From Nibribacter ruber (lineage in GTDB: Bacteria; Bacteroidota; Bacteroidia; Cytophagales; Hymenobacteraceae): a stretch of 64,000 nucleotides of DNA. Made by a program: the position numbers and the translations under genes. Every line of letters begins with the position of its first letter. The first letter of the stretch is position 1. The notes below the pieces were generated by a model, which ran no database searches, was not told where the DNA came from, and worked only from the letters and a program-made list of their open reading frames with translations. Below, piece by piece: positions 1 to 7,803 of this stretch. The stretch spans positions 1,631,501 to 1,695,500 of the forward strand of contig NZ_CP047897.1 of NCBI RefSeq assembly GCF_009913235.1, read 5' to 3'.

Positions 1-371
1 AACAGAAAACCGAAGGAAAGCAAGCCCCCGCGCGGCGTGTTCACAATGTCTTCAATGGTCTCGGCGGCAGCCAGGTAAATCTCCTGGGGCATCACGTCGC
101 CTAAAAACTGCAGAATGTCCTGGTCCAGGTGCCCTACCGGAATGTAGGGAATGAGCGTAAACAAAAAGATGATGGTAGGAAAGATGGCCAGCGTAAAGTT
201 GAACGCCATATATGATGCCCGCTTGGTGAGAGAGTCCAGCTTGAGCTCGTCTATCATCACCTTGATGACATGGTAGACGCTTACCCTGCCCTCCATAAAG
301 CGCAGTTGCTTTAAGAAGACGATGAACCTGCGGTAAGGTCTGGATCTGAGAACGGTCTGGGACAGGTTCAT
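1..371 (-). CDS. YihY/BrkB family membrane protein, N-terminal part (runs off the window)
   Basis: The first 123 residues are present; the rest lies before base 1. The reading frame opens at ATG (complement of 369-371) and stays open to the window edge. A basic start (MNLSQTVLRSRPYRR) is followed by KRASYMAFNFTLAIFPTII, which resembles the first membrane segment and the Ala-Phe-Pro signature of the YihY/BrkB family, once misnamed ribonuclease BN. These are multi-span inner-membrane proteins of uncertain transport role. The start lies 2 nt beyond the stop of the upstream thioesterase gene, so the two are probably co-transcribed. Family call is fairly safe; function is not known. Confidence 0.8.
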   Translation of the reverse strand, partial: MNLSQTVLRSRPYRRFIVFLKQLRFMEGRVSVYHVIKVMIDELKLDSLTKRASYMAFNFTLAIFPTIIFLFTLIPYIPVGHLDQDILQFLGDVMPQEIYLAAAETIEDIVNTPRGGLLSFGFL

Positions 372-373
372 GC

Positions 374-781
374 TTAAAAATGTCCGTCCAGTTTCGCGTG
401 AATCCCCTCTGGGATGGCCGTGGGCCTGCCGGTTTTCATGTCCACGAACACCATGGTGGTCTCCCCTATGTTCAGGAGCTCCTGCGCCTCATTGTAGACC
501 TCGTACTCAAACTTGATGCGCGTGCCCTTGGGCTTTTCCTTGACCAGCAGTTTGATGGTGAGCATGTCATCATAGCGTGCCGGACGTATGTACTTGCAAC
601 GCATCTCCAGCACGGGCATCATCACGCCGTCGGCCTCCATCTCTTTGTAATGGATGCCCAGCCGCCGGAACGTCTCGGTGCGGGCTACTTCATAATACGC
701 GCCGTAGTTGCCATAGTAGACGTAGCCCATCTGGTCGGTCTCGGCGTAGCGCACCCTTATCTGTACCTCTGATTCAAACAC
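374..781 (-). CDS. Acyl-CoA thioesterase, YbgC/4HBT hotdog family
   Basis: A 135-residue single hotdog-fold protein, the usual length for this family. The segment RYAETDQMGYVYYGNY (residues 10-25) holds the catalytic Asp of the 4-hydroxybenzoyl-CoA thioesterase family in the expected D-x-M-G context. Such enzymes hydrolyse acyl-CoA thioesters in the cytoplasm; short or medium chains are typical, but the substrate cannot be read from the sequence. The YihY gene follows 2 nt downstream on the same strand. In Proteobacteria a YbgC protein sits with the Tol-Pal genes; no such genes are seen here, so that link is not supported. Confidence 0.88.
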   Translation of the reverse strand: MFESEVQIRVRYAETDQMGYVYYGNYGAYYEVARTETFRRLGIHYKEMEADGVMMPVLEMRCKYIRPARYDDMLTIKLLVKEKPKGTRIKFEYEVYNEAQELLNIGETTMVFVDMKTGRPTAIPEGIHAKLDGHF

Positions 782-813
782 GTTCCTGTCTTCTTAAGCG
801 GTGAGTTACTGTC

Positions 814-851
814 CGTTTTTAGCATGTTTTGGGTAAAACTGCCCAAAAACG
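814..851. repeat. 38-bp palindromic repeat, copy 1
   Basis: Core CG...CG of 38 nt in the 118-nt gap between the thioesterase start and the DUF6624 stop. The left arm (GTTTTTAGCATG) is diverged and the right arm (GCCCAAAAACG) is consensus. Confidence 0.85.
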
Positions 852-899
852 GGGTTGGTGATTACAAGTATACTAGAAAGAATGGAAATGCGATATTGT

Positions 900-1547
900 T
901 TACTGGAACCTATGCGGGTTGGCGGGCAATTCTTCCTTTGGGTTATAGGCGGCCTTCAAGAGGCGGGCATATTCTTCTACCGTCTCTGAGAACCCGATGG
1001 TTTTGCGCCGCTCGTTCACTTTCTCTGGGTTTTCAATGGGCCAGATGGCCATAGTCCCGTCTTTAGTGACCATTGTGTTGGCCTGGGTGCCGTAGATTTG
1101 TTTTTTGCCCTGGAACATGAGCAACCGGTCTTCCATCATGGCAGCCAAGGTCTTGCTGGCCTCGCCTTCTTGCGCCAGTTTCTTCATCTGCGGAAGGTAG
1201 GTTTCAATCACCTTCAGGGGCGAATGCTGGATGACGAAGAAAATGCCTTCGGCGGCCTTCTGCCCTACCTTGCTCTGCGGCAGCCAACCGTACTGCTTTA
1301 AGATGGTGAGCACTTTGGCCTGGTTCACAGAATCTACTTTTTGCATTTTCTGAAAGAACGCATTTCTATCCTCTTCCTTCACCTCAGAAAATCCCTCACG
1401 CACGGCCTGGTCAGAATCTAGTATCTGCTCCAACTCCACCCGCAACACCTCATACGGAATCTGTTTTTCTGACTTGGTCTGGGCACACCCGGCGCTCACT
1501 AGCAACACGCCTACACAAAACAAAAACGCACGGTAAAGATGCTGCAT
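900..1547 (-). CDS. DUF6624-type lipoprotein
   Basis: 215 residues. The N-terminus has a hydrophobic signal ending in LLVSAGC, a lipobox, so the mature protein is probably lipid-anchored and exported. The body has the marks I associate with DUF6624: a GWLPQSKVGQKAAEG block, an internal QHSP, a DRLLMFQGKKQIYGTQ block and a C-terminal region with NERRKTIGF. The family has no established biochemical role. It stands alone between two 38-bp palindromes, with mltG downstream on the same strand 75 nt away. The family name is from memory of its conserved words, not a search. Confidence 0.75.
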   Translation of the reverse strand: MQHLYRAFLFCVGVLLVSAGCAQTKSEKQIPYEVLRVELEQILDSDQAVREGFSEVKEEDRNAFFQKMQKVDSVNQAKVLTILKQYGWLPQSKVGQKAAEGIFFVIQHSPLKVIETYLPQMKKLAQEGEASKTLAAMMEDRLLMFQGKKQIYGTQANTMVTKDGTMAIWPIENPEKVNERRKTIGFSETVEEYARLLKAAYNPKEELPANPHRFQ

Positions 1548-1576
1548 GCAAATGGGTTTGAAGGAAACAAAAAATC

Positions 1577-1613
1577 CGTTTTGGGCTGTTTTCCAGAAAA
1601 CAGCCCAAAAACG
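1577..1613. repeat. 38-bp palindromic repeat, copy 2 (37 nt)
   Basis: Near-perfect hairpin with centre TTTTCCAGAAAA and arms GGGCTG/CAGCCC. One T is missing from the left T-run, the only length variant among the full copies. It ends 9 nt from the mltG stop codon. Confidence 0.9.
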
Positions 1614-1622
1614 GGAAATACC

Positions 1623-2711
1623 TTATTTCATGATGTTGCGCTGGGTAAGGGCGGCCTGGTAGCGACGGGCGTTGCGCAAGTGCTCTTCCATGGTGGTGGC
1701 AAAAGCGTGGTAGCCAGAGAAATCCTCCTTCGCGCAGAAGTACAGATACTCTGTTTCTTCTGGGTTTAGAACGGCCTCTAAAGAAGAGATGGCCGGTAGG
1801 TTGATGGGGCCCGGCGGCAGGCCTTTGTACATGTACGTGTTGTACGGCGAGTCTTTTTTCAAATGCACGTTCAAGACGCGGCGTATGCTAAAATCGCCGT
1901 TGGCGTACACCACCGTTGGGTCTGCCTGCAAGGCTATGCCACGCTCCAGACGGTTCAAATACACACCGGCAATCTTAGGGCGCTCATCTGCGTGAATGCT
2001 TTGCTCGGCCTGCACGATGGAGGCTAGAATAGAGACTTCGGTTTTAGAAAGGCCTACGTCCTTGGCTTTGGCCTCACGCTCCTTGGTCCAGAAGTTGTCA
2101 TACTCCTTTTTCATGCGTTCCATCATCTGCTCTGCCGGCGTGGTCCAGTACATCTCATAGGTGTTGGGGATGAACATGGTGAGGATGGTGGTAGTGTCAA
2201 AACCCAGCTTCTTGGTAAACGACGGGCTGTTGAGCAATGAGTCAATCTCAGCGGGCGTGGCGTTGATGAAGCCGCTCAGCTTCTGGGCCAGGTCTTTCTT
2301 GAGGCGCACGTTGGTGTACGTCAGTTTAACGGGATCCTGGTTGCCAGACCGAAGCTTGACAATCAGATCATAGTTAGTCAAACCGTCTTTCAGCTCATAC
2401 CGGCCGGGCTTCACCAGTTCTGGGTAGTCCATCAGTTTGGCCATGAACCGCAAAGACAGCTTGTCTACAATCACTTTCTTGGAGTCAATGGAATCCATGA
2501 CCTGCTCATAGGTAGCCCCTTTGGGAATGAGCACATACACGGGCTCTCCCTTGTTCTCTACGTTGGGCGTGTACACAATCTGGTACGCGTAGTAGGAGAA
2601 GCACACAAACAGGAACATGAGAAGCACCAGCGCATATGTCCAATTGCTGGTTTTCTTGGGCGTACGGGACCTTCTTGGTCCGGGCGTAGCGGGCGTATTT
2701 AATTCTGACAT
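1623..2711 (-). CDS. mltG: Endolytic transglycosylase MltG
   Basis: MltG cuts nascent peptidoglycan glycan strands and helps set their length. The protein has an N-terminal cytoplasmic tail rich in Pro, Arg and Lys, one membrane segment (YALVLLMFLFVCFSYYAY) and a YceG domain. The family signature is clear: SILASIVQAEQ with the catalytic Glu, then DERPKIAGVYLNRL, then LQADPTVVYA. The start at 2711 (MSELNTPATPG) is preferred to an upstream ATG at 2795, because the extra 28 codons run through a GAGTGATT tandem array and are rich in Ser and His with no family resemblance. The gene is divergent from sua5. Confidence 0.93.
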   Translation of the reverse strand: MSELNTPATPGPRRSRTPKKTSNWTYALVLLMFLFVCFSYYAYQIVYTPNVENKGEPVYVLIPKGATYEQVMDSIDSKKVIVDKLSLRFMAKLMDYPELVKPGRYELKDGLTNYDLIVKLRSGNQDPVKLTYTNVRLKKDLAQKLSGFINATPAEIDSLLNSPSFTKKLGFDTTTILTMFIPNTYEMYWTTPAEQMMERMKKEYDNFWTKEREAKAKDVGLSKTEVSILASIVQAEQSIHADERPKIAGVYLNRLERGIALQADPTVVYANGDFSIRRVLNVHLKKDSPYNTYMYKGLPPGPINLPAISSLEAVLNPEETEYLYFCAKEDFSGYHAFATTMEEHLRNARRYQAALTQRNIMK

Positions 2712-2725
2712 AGACTGCAAAGGTA

Positions 2726-2733
2726 CAAATTTA
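2726..2733 (-). promoter_or_regulatory. Putative -7 element upstream of mltG
   Basis: The minus strand reads TAAATTTG, matching the Bacteroidota -7 consensus TAnnTTTG, 15 nt before the chosen ATG. Directly upstream, where a -33 box would be, lies the GAGTGATT tandem array. No clear -33 TTTG is seen. Confidence 0.45.
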
Positions 2734-2735
2734 AT

Positions 2736-2759
2736 GAGTGATTGAGTGATTGAGTGATT
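2736..2759. repeat. 8-bp tandem array GAGTGATT x3
   Basis: Three exact head-to-tail GAGTGATT units upstream of mltG. Read toward mltG they are AATCACTC units ending in ATTAAA. The same arrangement precedes sua5 on the other strand. Confidence 0.9.
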
Positions 2760-2802
2760 GGGAGAATGGGGAGTCACCAAGCGGAAGCTAACCAAGCTAG
2801 TC

Positions 2803-2840
2803 CGCTTTTAAGCTGTTTTCTGGAAACTAGGGTAAAAACG
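2803..2840. repeat. 38-bp palindromic repeat, copy 3 (degenerate)
   Basis: 38-nt core with centre GTTTTCTGGAAAC. Both arms carry substitutions (CGCTTTTAAGCTG and TAGGGTAAAAACG). It lies in the mltG/sua5 divergent region. Confidence 0.65.
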
Positions 2841-2909
2841 CAACATCACGTTTAGGCGTATGTTCAATCTAATTTGATTCTGCAATGGAGCAAACCAACT
2901 TAAACCGAA

Positions 2910-2917
2910 TAGCTTTG
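2910..2917 (+). promoter_or_regulatory. Putative -7 element upstream of sua5
   Basis: TAGCTTTG matches TAnnTTTG, 65 nt before the sua5 ATG. A convincing -33 box at normal spacing is not seen. The implied leader would include the AATCACTC array. Confidence 0.4.
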
Positions 2918-2943
2918 TGAAAGGCAGAGGTTGCCACAAACCC

Positions 2944-2975
2944 ATTCACTCAATCACTCATTCACTCAATCACTC
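2944..2975. repeat. 8-bp tandem array (A/T)ATCACTC-type x4
   Basis: Four alternating ATTCACTC/AATCACTC units end 6 nt before the sua5 ATG. They are the complement of the GAGTGATT array upstream of mltG, so both divergent genes see the array in the same sense. Confidence 0.9.
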
Positions 2976-2981
2976 ATTAAA

Positions 2982-3611
2982 ATGGCACAGGCTACCTTCC
3001 TGAAGATTCACCCAGACAACCCGCAACCCAAAGCCCTGGCCCAGGTAGTGGAGGTTTTGAAAAAAGGCGGATTGGTGATTTACCCCACAGACACTATTTA
3101 CGGCCTGGGCTGCGACCTGCACAACGTGCGCGCCGTGGAACGTCTCTGCCAGCTTAGGGGCTTGAACCCGGCCAAGGCGCAGCTTTCCTTTGTCTGCAAT
3201 GACCTGACCAACATCTCTGAATACGCCAAAATCTCCACCCAGACCTATAAGGTGATGAAAAAGGCGTTGCCCGGTCCTTTCACCTTTGTGTTGGAAGCCA
3301 GCAGCAAAGTGCCCAAGATTGGCGGCGTGAAACGCAAGACCGTGGGCATACGCGTGCCAGACAATAACATCTGCCTGACCCTGGTCACCGAACTGGGCAA
3401 CCCCATTGTGAGCACCTCCATTCATGACGAGGACGAAGTAGTGGAATACACCACCGACCCAGAACTGATCTATGAAAAATACCGCAATTTGGTAGACCTG
3501 GTCATTGACGGCGGCTACGGCAACAACATACCTTCTACCGTGATCAACTGCGAGAATGATGAGTTTGAAGTCCTTCGCGAGGGGGCCGGAGACATTGAGG
3601 ACTTTTTATAG
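2982..3611 (+). CDS. L-threonylcarbamoyladenylate synthase (Sua5/YciO/YrdC)
   Basis: This enzyme makes threonylcarbamoyl-AMP from threonine, bicarbonate and ATP, the first step of t6A modification of tRNAs decoding ANN codons. The YrdC fold signatures are present: LVIYPTDTIYGLGCDL near the N-terminus, KALPGPFTFVL and VGIRVPDN in the middle. The length (209 residues) fits the short TsaC/YrdC type without the Sua5 C-terminal domain. The start MAQATFLKIHPDN is chosen at 2982. An upstream in-frame ATG at 2931 would add residues coded only by the tandem array. A strong terminator follows the stop. Confidence 0.92.
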   Translation: MAQATFLKIHPDNPQPKALAQVVEVLKKGGLVIYPTDTIYGLGCDLHNVRAVERLCQLRGLNPAKAQLSFVCNDLTNISEYAKISTQTYKVMKKALPGPFTFVLEASSKVPKIGGVKRKTVGIRVPDNNICLTLVTELGNPIVSTSIHDEDEVVEYTTDPELIYEKYRNLVDLVIDGGYGNNIPSTVINCENDEFEVLREGAGDIEDFL

Positions 3612-3647
3612 TCTGGACTACCAATAGTCTAGTCCTGAGTCTTTTTT

Positions 3648-3691
3648 AACGGGAAGGCCCGCAGGTCAAACCTGCGGGCCTTCCCGTTTTT
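3648..3691 (+). terminator. Intrinsic terminator of sua5, fused to a 38-bp palindrome
   Basis: An 18-bp perfect stem (AACGGGAAGGCCCGCAGG against its complement) with a 5-nt loop is followed by TTTTT. The final CGTTTTT is shared with the left end of palindrome copy 4. Confidence 0.85.
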
Positions 3692-3722
3692 GGCTTGTTT
3701 TCTGGGAAACAAGCCAAAAACG
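3685..3722. repeat. 38-bp palindromic repeat, copy 4
   Basis: Core CGTTTTTGGCTTG, centre TTTTCTGGGAAA, right arm CAAGCCAAAAACG. It overlaps the sua5 terminator T-run and ends 7 nt from the response-regulator stop. Confidence 0.92.
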
Positions 3723-3729
3723 GATTGAA

Positions 3730-4134
3730 TTATTGGGGGACTGTTGTCAGGAATTCGGTTAGGTCTTCTATTCTGAAGGGTTTGGTGAAGTAGCCGTCGG
3801 CGTTGAGTTGGAACGCTTTCTCTACGTCATCTTTTTTCCTGGAAGAGGAGAGCATCACCACCCATGGTCTCTTTTTGAGGTGAAGCAGGTCTAGCTGCCG
3901 TAAGAACTCAAACCCGCCCATCACCGGCATGCTAATGTCAACCAATAATACAGAGGGGAGCAAGGGGTGGTAGTCTGGGGCGCCAAAATGGCTCTGAATA
4001 AAAGTAAGCGCCTGCTTTCCGTTACGGGCGGTGCAGAGGTTTTCAGCTAAGCTGCTGTTCTTTAAGACGCGGTGAGCGAGGAAGGTGGCCGTGGGGTCGT
4101 CCTCGATGAGCATGATCAAATCTAACTTTTTCAT
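3730..4134 (-). CDS. Single-domain response regulator
   Basis: About 134 residues forming one receiver domain and no output domain. Landmarks are the acidic pair in IMLIEDDPTA, the phosphoacceptor Asp in SVLLVDISMPVMGG, the conserved Ser of VVMLSSS and the Lys of YFTKPF. Such stand-alone receivers act by protein contact, often downstream of hybrid kinases. No kinase gene adjoins. The start at 4134 (MKKLDLIMLIEDD) is chosen over an ATG 11 codons upstream because it places the acidic pair at the usual distance from the N-terminus. Confidence 0.88.
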   Translation of the reverse strand: MKKLDLIMLIEDDPTATFLAHRVLKNSSLAENLCTARNGKQALTFIQSHFGAPDYHPLLPSVLLVDISMPVMGGFEFLRQLDLLHLKKRPWVVMLSSSRKKDDVEKAFQLNADGYFTKPFRIEDLTEFLTTVPQ

Positions 4135-4274
4135 TATTACTGCTACGGTAGGGAAGGCAGGAATCAAGCCGACTGATTTGGTCAGCTTCTTCTTACCTCT
4201 TCTTAACGGAGCGTTAACGTATGAAATGGGAAAACATCCATCCGTTTCAAAAAAAGATCCAGATTTTTTCTGTT

Positions 4275-5261
4275 TCAGGACTCAGGGCTATGAGCCTGCT
4301 CCGCAGGCTTCTTATGTTTCCAGCGTTTGTGGGACCAGAGGTAGTCAGATGGGTTGGCTTCAATCCATTGTTCCAGCTGGCGGGCGAAGGTGTGGGTGAC
4401 GGGGTGCTGCTTGCTTTCTATTTTTTCCTGCAGGGGCGGGAAAAGCTCTATAAACTCAATTTCAAAGTAGCCTCTGCGCTGGTGTTTCATGCCCACAAAA
4501 AACACCGGATACCCAAACGATTCGCGCAGCTTGTCTCCGCTTACATAAAAAGCGGTGTCTTGGTGCAGGAACGTGGTCCAGTACTGGATATGGCCGTACG
4601 GCGGTACCTGGTCGGCTAGCATGGTGAACAGCCTGGGCTGGTTTTTATGCCGAATCATGTGCCGGAGCGTGTCCTTCATGGGAATCAATTGGATGCCGAA
4701 GCGGCTGCGCAGAAACACCATGAACGCCTCAAAGAAAGAACTGCTCAGAGGCTTGTACACCCCGTCAATGGGAAAGTCAAACCGCAGATTCCCCGCCGCC
4801 GACATGATCTCCCAGTTGGCCAGGTGCGCGCCCATGGCAATAATCTGGTGGCCTTGCTGTAGATAGGCCTCGGCCTTTTCATTTCCTTTGAAGGTAACGC
4901 GCTTCTGTAGTTCCGCAGGTGAGATAGATACCATTTTAAGGGTCTCCACAATTACATCGCAGAGGTTCTGGTAGAACTGCTTTTCAATCTGCCGGTGCTC
5001 CTGCTGCGTTCTGGCGGGGAACGACCGCTCAATGTTCTGTCGCACCACTTTCTTCCGGTAGCCAATCAGCTTGTACAACACGCCATACAAGAACGTAGAA
5101 AAGCCATACAGCACCCAGAATGGAAGCAGGGAGATGCCCTTCAAAAGCCACCAGAGCGGCAGTTGACTGGGCTTGAGTTTAGGCCGGGTGCGAGTGAGAG
5201 CGGGTAAGGTTTTGATAAGATTCCGGAAAAAGAGGCCAAAAACGCACGGGCGCCCTGGCAT
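4275..5261 (-). CDS. Lysophospholipid/lipid A acyltransferase (LpxL/HtrB family)
   Basis: An inner-membrane acyltransferase of the late lipid A type. An N-terminal membrane region (LLKGISLLPFWVLYGFSTFL) is followed by YRKKVVRQNIERSFP and by the catalytic H in MGAHLANWEIM. Length (up to 328 residues) fits the family. The first ATG is at 5261, but residues 6-14 (CVFGLFFRN) are coded by a half copy of the 38-bp palindrome and do not resemble the family N-terminus. Translation may start later at a non-ATG codon near residue 37. The acyl donor and exact lipid acceptor cannot be told. The gene is monocistronic. Confidence 0.85.
   Translation of the reverse strand: MPGRPCVFGLFFRNLIKTLPALTRTRPKLKPSQLPLWWLLKGISLLPFWVLYGFSTFLYGVLYKLIGYRKKVVRQNIERSFPARTQQEHRQIEKQFYQNLCDVIVETLKMVSISPAELQKRVTFKGNEKAEAYLQQGHQIIAMGAHLANWEIMSAAGNLRFDFPIDGVYKPLSSSFFEAFMVFLRSRFGIQLIPMKDTLRHMIRHKNQPRLFTMLADQVPPYGHIQYWTTFLHQDTAFYVSGDKLRESFGYPVFFVGMKHQRRGYFEIEFIELFPPLQEKIESKQHPVTHTFARQLEQWIEANPSDYLWSHKRWKHKKPAEQAHSPES
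5221..5244. repeat. Half copy of the 38-bp palindromic repeat
   Basis: Plus strand reads TTCCGGAAAAAGAGGCC followed by AAAAACG, matching the centre and right arm with one extra A. The left arm is not recognisable. It overlaps the 5' end of the acyltransferase frame. Confidence 0.7.
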
Positions 5262-5385
5262 TCAGACAATAATTATCTTCGAAAGTAAGGATTACGCGCC
5301 TCAACCCCAAACAGATCCGCCGTTAAGTGAAGTGACAAACCTGCCTTTGTAGCGGAAGCCAAGCCGTTGAACGCCCGCCAAAACC

Positions 5386-5430
5386 ACAAAAACCAGAAGG
5401 CCGCCTGCTTTTAGAGCGGCGGCCTTCTGG
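5386..5430 (-). terminator. Intrinsic terminator of the LLM oxidoreductase gene
   Basis: Inverted repeat CCAGAAGGCCGC/GCGGCCTTCTGG. On the minus strand the stem is followed by TTTTTGTGGTTTT. It lies just downstream of the stop at 5448. Confidence 0.8.
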
Positions 5431-5447
5431 TGCGTTTGAAATCAAAC

Positions 5448-6458
5448 TTATACTTTCTTAAACATCCCAGACAGGATTTCATACGAGCGCAGCCTGTCTT
5501 TGGGCTCATAGATATTGGAGGCCACCATGATTTCGTCTACCTGAGTTTCATCTAAGAAGGTCTGCAATTCACTTTCTACAGTGGCCGGACTGCCTACAAA
5601 AGAATAGCGCAGCATTTGTTGCACGGCGTAGCGTTCAGAGGCATCCCACAATCCGTCCATGCTCTTGACGGGTGGCAGCATGCGTTTGCCAGTGCCGCGC
5701 ACTACGTTCAGGAAGGATTGGTACAGTGTAGTGGACTGAAACAAGGCTTCTTCATCGGTGTCTGCCGCAATCACGTTCACGCAGGCAATGGCGTACGGCT
5801 CTTTCAATTTGCCGATAGGCTGGAAGCTTTCACGGTACATGTGCAGGGCAGCCTTTAAATGCGAAGGCGCAAAATGGCTGGCAAACGCATACGGCATTCC
5901 CAGAATGCCGGCCAGCTGCGCACCAAACGTACTAGAACCCAGAATGTATATGGGCACGTGGGTACCCTCGCCGGGGACGGCGCGCACCTTGGCATTGGGG
6001 TCCACATCCCCCAGATAATCACGCAGTTCCACCACGTTGTTCGGAAATTCATCTACGGTGCCCCGCAAAACCCGGCGCAGAGCCATGGACGTGCCTTGGT
6101 CGGTACCGGGCGCTCGGCCCAAGCCTAAGTCAATTCTGCCAGGATACAGACTTTCCAGCGTCCCGAACTGCTCTGCCACCACCAAGGGCGCGTGATTAGG
6201 CAACATGACCCCACCGGAGCCTACGCGTATTTTGGAGGTAGCGCCGGCCACATGGCCAATCAAAACCGCAGTGGCTGAACTAGCGATGCCCACAAAATTA
6301 TGGTGCTCAGCCATCCAGTAGCGTTGGTAGCCCCATTTCTCTACATGCTGCGCCAGTTCTATGGTGTTTTTAAACGAGTCTGTGGGAGTTTGGCCTTCGC
6401 GCACGGGCACCAAATCCAGGACAGAAACCGGTATATCACTTAATTTTTTATTCGCCAT
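5448..6458 (-). CDS. LLM-class flavin-dependent oxidoreductase (MsnO8-like)
   Basis: A 336-residue TIM-barrel protein of the bacterial luciferase-like monooxygenase superfamily, using reduced flavin and oxygen. Family words are [11 protein letters not shown] at the start, [35 protein letters not shown], and [21 protein letters not shown]. These mark the YhbW/MsnO8-type subgroup. The substrate is not predictable. The gene is monocistronic with its own terminator, and a Bacteroidota-type -7 motif lies upstream of the start. Confidence 0.9.
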   Translation of the reverse strand: MANKKLSDIPVSVLDLVPVREGQTPTDSFKNTIELAQHVEKWGYQRYWMAEHHNFVGIASSATAVLIGHVAGATSKIRVGSGGVMLPNHAPLVVAEQFGTLESLYPGRIDLGLGRAPGTDQGTSMALRRVLRGTVDEFPNNVVELRDYLGDVDPNAKVRAVPGEGTHVPIYILGSSTFGAQLAGILGMPYAFASHFAPSHLKAALHMYRESFQPIGKLKEPYAIACVNVIAADTDEEALFQSTTLYQSFLNVVRGTGKRMLPPVKSMDGLWDASERYAVQQMLRYSFVGSPATVESELQTFLDETQVDEIMVASNIYEPKDRLRSYEILSGMFKKV

Positions 6459-6510
6459 AACATCTATTCTTTCTGGTCACTCCTCTTTGTACGAGTGATA
6501 AGTTATAAGG

Positions 6511-6518
6511 CAAAAGTA
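6511..6518 (-). promoter_or_regulatory. Putative -7 element of the LLM oxidoreductase gene
   Basis: The minus strand reads TACTTTTG, matching TAnnTTTG, 53 nt upstream of the start codon. Confidence 0.45.
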
Positions 6519-6644
6519 CGGGGCTTTAGTTCTGAGAAAGCTAATATTGGCCGTTACTAAAAGGATACCACGTTAAGAGTCCTGAGTCGCGAGTTTTGAA
6601 TTTTGAGTCTGGGAATAGGTTGATTGTTGGTTTCCCAGCAATTA

Positions 6645-6998
6645 TTAACACCCCTCTTCGCTCCCCTCAAGGGGAGAATCTGCGTTTAGTAGAGGCTCCA
6701 GCTAGTGGCACCCAATCCAGTCTTTCCGGCGAGTCGCCTAAGCAGGTTGCCGGCTCAAAGAAGGACACCGGACGCGACGGAGAGATGGCTTAGCAACTCG
6801 CTAGGAAGGTGCTACGCAGAAGAGGCAAGCTGGTACAGCGCGAGGCGGGAAGACGGGGCCCCGCGGCCGTGAGCGCTTAGCGGTTAAGATGAAACAACCC
6901 AGCATAAGGGCACCGGAGCAAGCGGCATTGTTCAGGAACAGCCAACGGAAGCGCACGGCAGAAAGGTAGTCCGGGACGTTGGAGAAAACACCAATAAC
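6645..6998 (-). repeat. Large dispersed element, copy A
   Basis: Read on the minus strand it shares, in the same order, several blocks with 37741-38230: GTTATTGGTGTT (6998-6987), GTGCGCTTCCGTTGGCTGTT (6956-6937), TTGTTTCATCTT (6897-6886), a GC-rich block with CACGGCCGCGGGGCCCCGTC (6871-6852), and an end block containing GCAGAT plus CCCCTTGAGGGG. Spacing between the second, third and fourth blocks is nearly equal in the two copies (38 vs 39 nt and 7 vs 7 nt). No open frame is shared. Possible natures are a decayed mobile element or a structured RNA; unknown. Confidence 0.75.
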
Positions 6999-7057
6999 GG
7001 CTACGAAAAGGGCAAAAGGCAACCGGAGCAAGCGGCATTGCTTAAGAACAGCCAACG
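6911..7057. repeat. Imperfect direct repeat pair, 37 nt, 110 nt apart
   Basis: Units 6911-6947 and 7021-7057 both read (C/A)ACCGGAGCAAGCGGCATTG followed by a variable hexamer and GAACAGCCAACG. The inner unit overlaps a conserved block of the large dispersed element. Confidence 0.85.
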
Positions 7058-7087
7058 ACAATACAAAACGTGAAATAGAGAAAAATC

Positions 7088-7125
7088 TGCTTTTTGCCTA
7101 TTTCCTATAAAACAGACAAAAAACG
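7088..7125. repeat. 38-bp palindromic repeat, copy 5 (degenerate)
   Basis: 38 nt from TGCTTTTTGCCTA to CAGACAAAAAACG with centre TTTCCTATAAAA. It lies upstream of the WbqC-like gene. Confidence 0.65.
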
Positions 7126-7197
7126 GTTTCCTGCCCTAAGCAAACCAATACTTTCAATTATTTTCTTTACTTGCAGGCATTCCATTTCGCGTACCGC

Positions 7198-7803
7198 ATG
7201 CCCTTACTGACAGAACTACACTACCACCCCAGCATCGCCTGGTTCCAGAAAGCCGTCCTGGCAGAAGAGATTCTGCTGGAGAGCCAGGAGCATTACCAAA
7301 AGCAGAGTTACCGCAACCGGTGCCACATCCTCACGGCCCAGGGCGTGCTGGGCTTGACGGTGCCGGTCAAAAACGGAAACAAGAAAATAAAGATCACAGA
7401 ACTGGAGATAGAGTATGAGCAGCGCTGGGTAGACGTGCACTGGCGTACCATCAAGAGTGCGTACGGCAACGCGCCCTTTTTTGAGTTTTACGGGGACTAT
7501 ATTCAGGCGGTATATGAGAGGAAACCAACATATCTGTTTCAGCTCAATCTGGAGCTAATGAAGCTCTACTTCAAGTTCCTGAAACTGAAAACACCTATCA
7601 GACTCACAGAAACATATGAGGTAGACTACCCTGCGCCGGTGCTGGACCTGCGCAATGTCCTCCACCCCAAGCGGGAGCCTGACAATTTGGACATAAAGGA
7701 GTATGCGCAGGTATTTGGCAAACAATTTGCACCTAATCTGAGTATACTGGACTTGTTGTTCAACCTTGGGCCAGAGGCATCTCTTTACTTGCAGAACAGT
7801 TAG
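7198..7803 (+). CDS. WbqC-like family protein
   Basis: 201 residues from the ATG at 7198 (MPLLTELHYHPSIAWFQK). An in-frame TTG at 7171 is less likely because family members begin near the LTELHYHPS motif. Further family words are SYRNRCHILTAQGVLGLTVPV, split around a KNG loop, and IDDWR-like positions at WVDVHWRTIKSAYGNAPFF. WbqC proteins are named after an O-antigen locus gene, but most are of unknown function and this one has no glycan genes nearby. It precedes clpC by 107 nt on the same strand. Confidence 0.82.
   Translation: MPLLTELHYHPSIAWFQKAVLAEEILLESQEHYQKQSYRNRCHILTAQGVLGLTVPVKNGNKKIKITELEIEYEQRWVDVHWRTIKSAYGNAPFFEFYGDYIQAVYERKPTYLFQLNLELMKLYFKFLKLKTPIRLTETYEVDYPAPVLDLRNVLHPKREPDNLDIKEYAQVFGKQFAPNLSILDLLFNLGPEASLYLQNS

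Larger units (their letters stand above)
6459..7197. other. Gene-free region of 739 bp
   Basis: No credible gene is seen. It holds a -7 promoter motif for the LLM gene, a stuttering GAGT-type tract near 6576-6612, one copy of a large dispersed element (6645-6998), a direct repeat whose outer unit ends at 7057, and palindrome copy at 7088-7125. Confidence 0.8.

Noticed and set aside
380-772. An open frame opposite the thioesterase gene
   Set aside because: It is the antisense shadow of a clear family member, with His/Leu-rich composition typical of such shadows.
6801-7061. An 86-residue protein on the minus strand
   Set aside because: It covers the larger dispersed element and a direct repeat, has no family resemblance and no conserved frame in the second copy.
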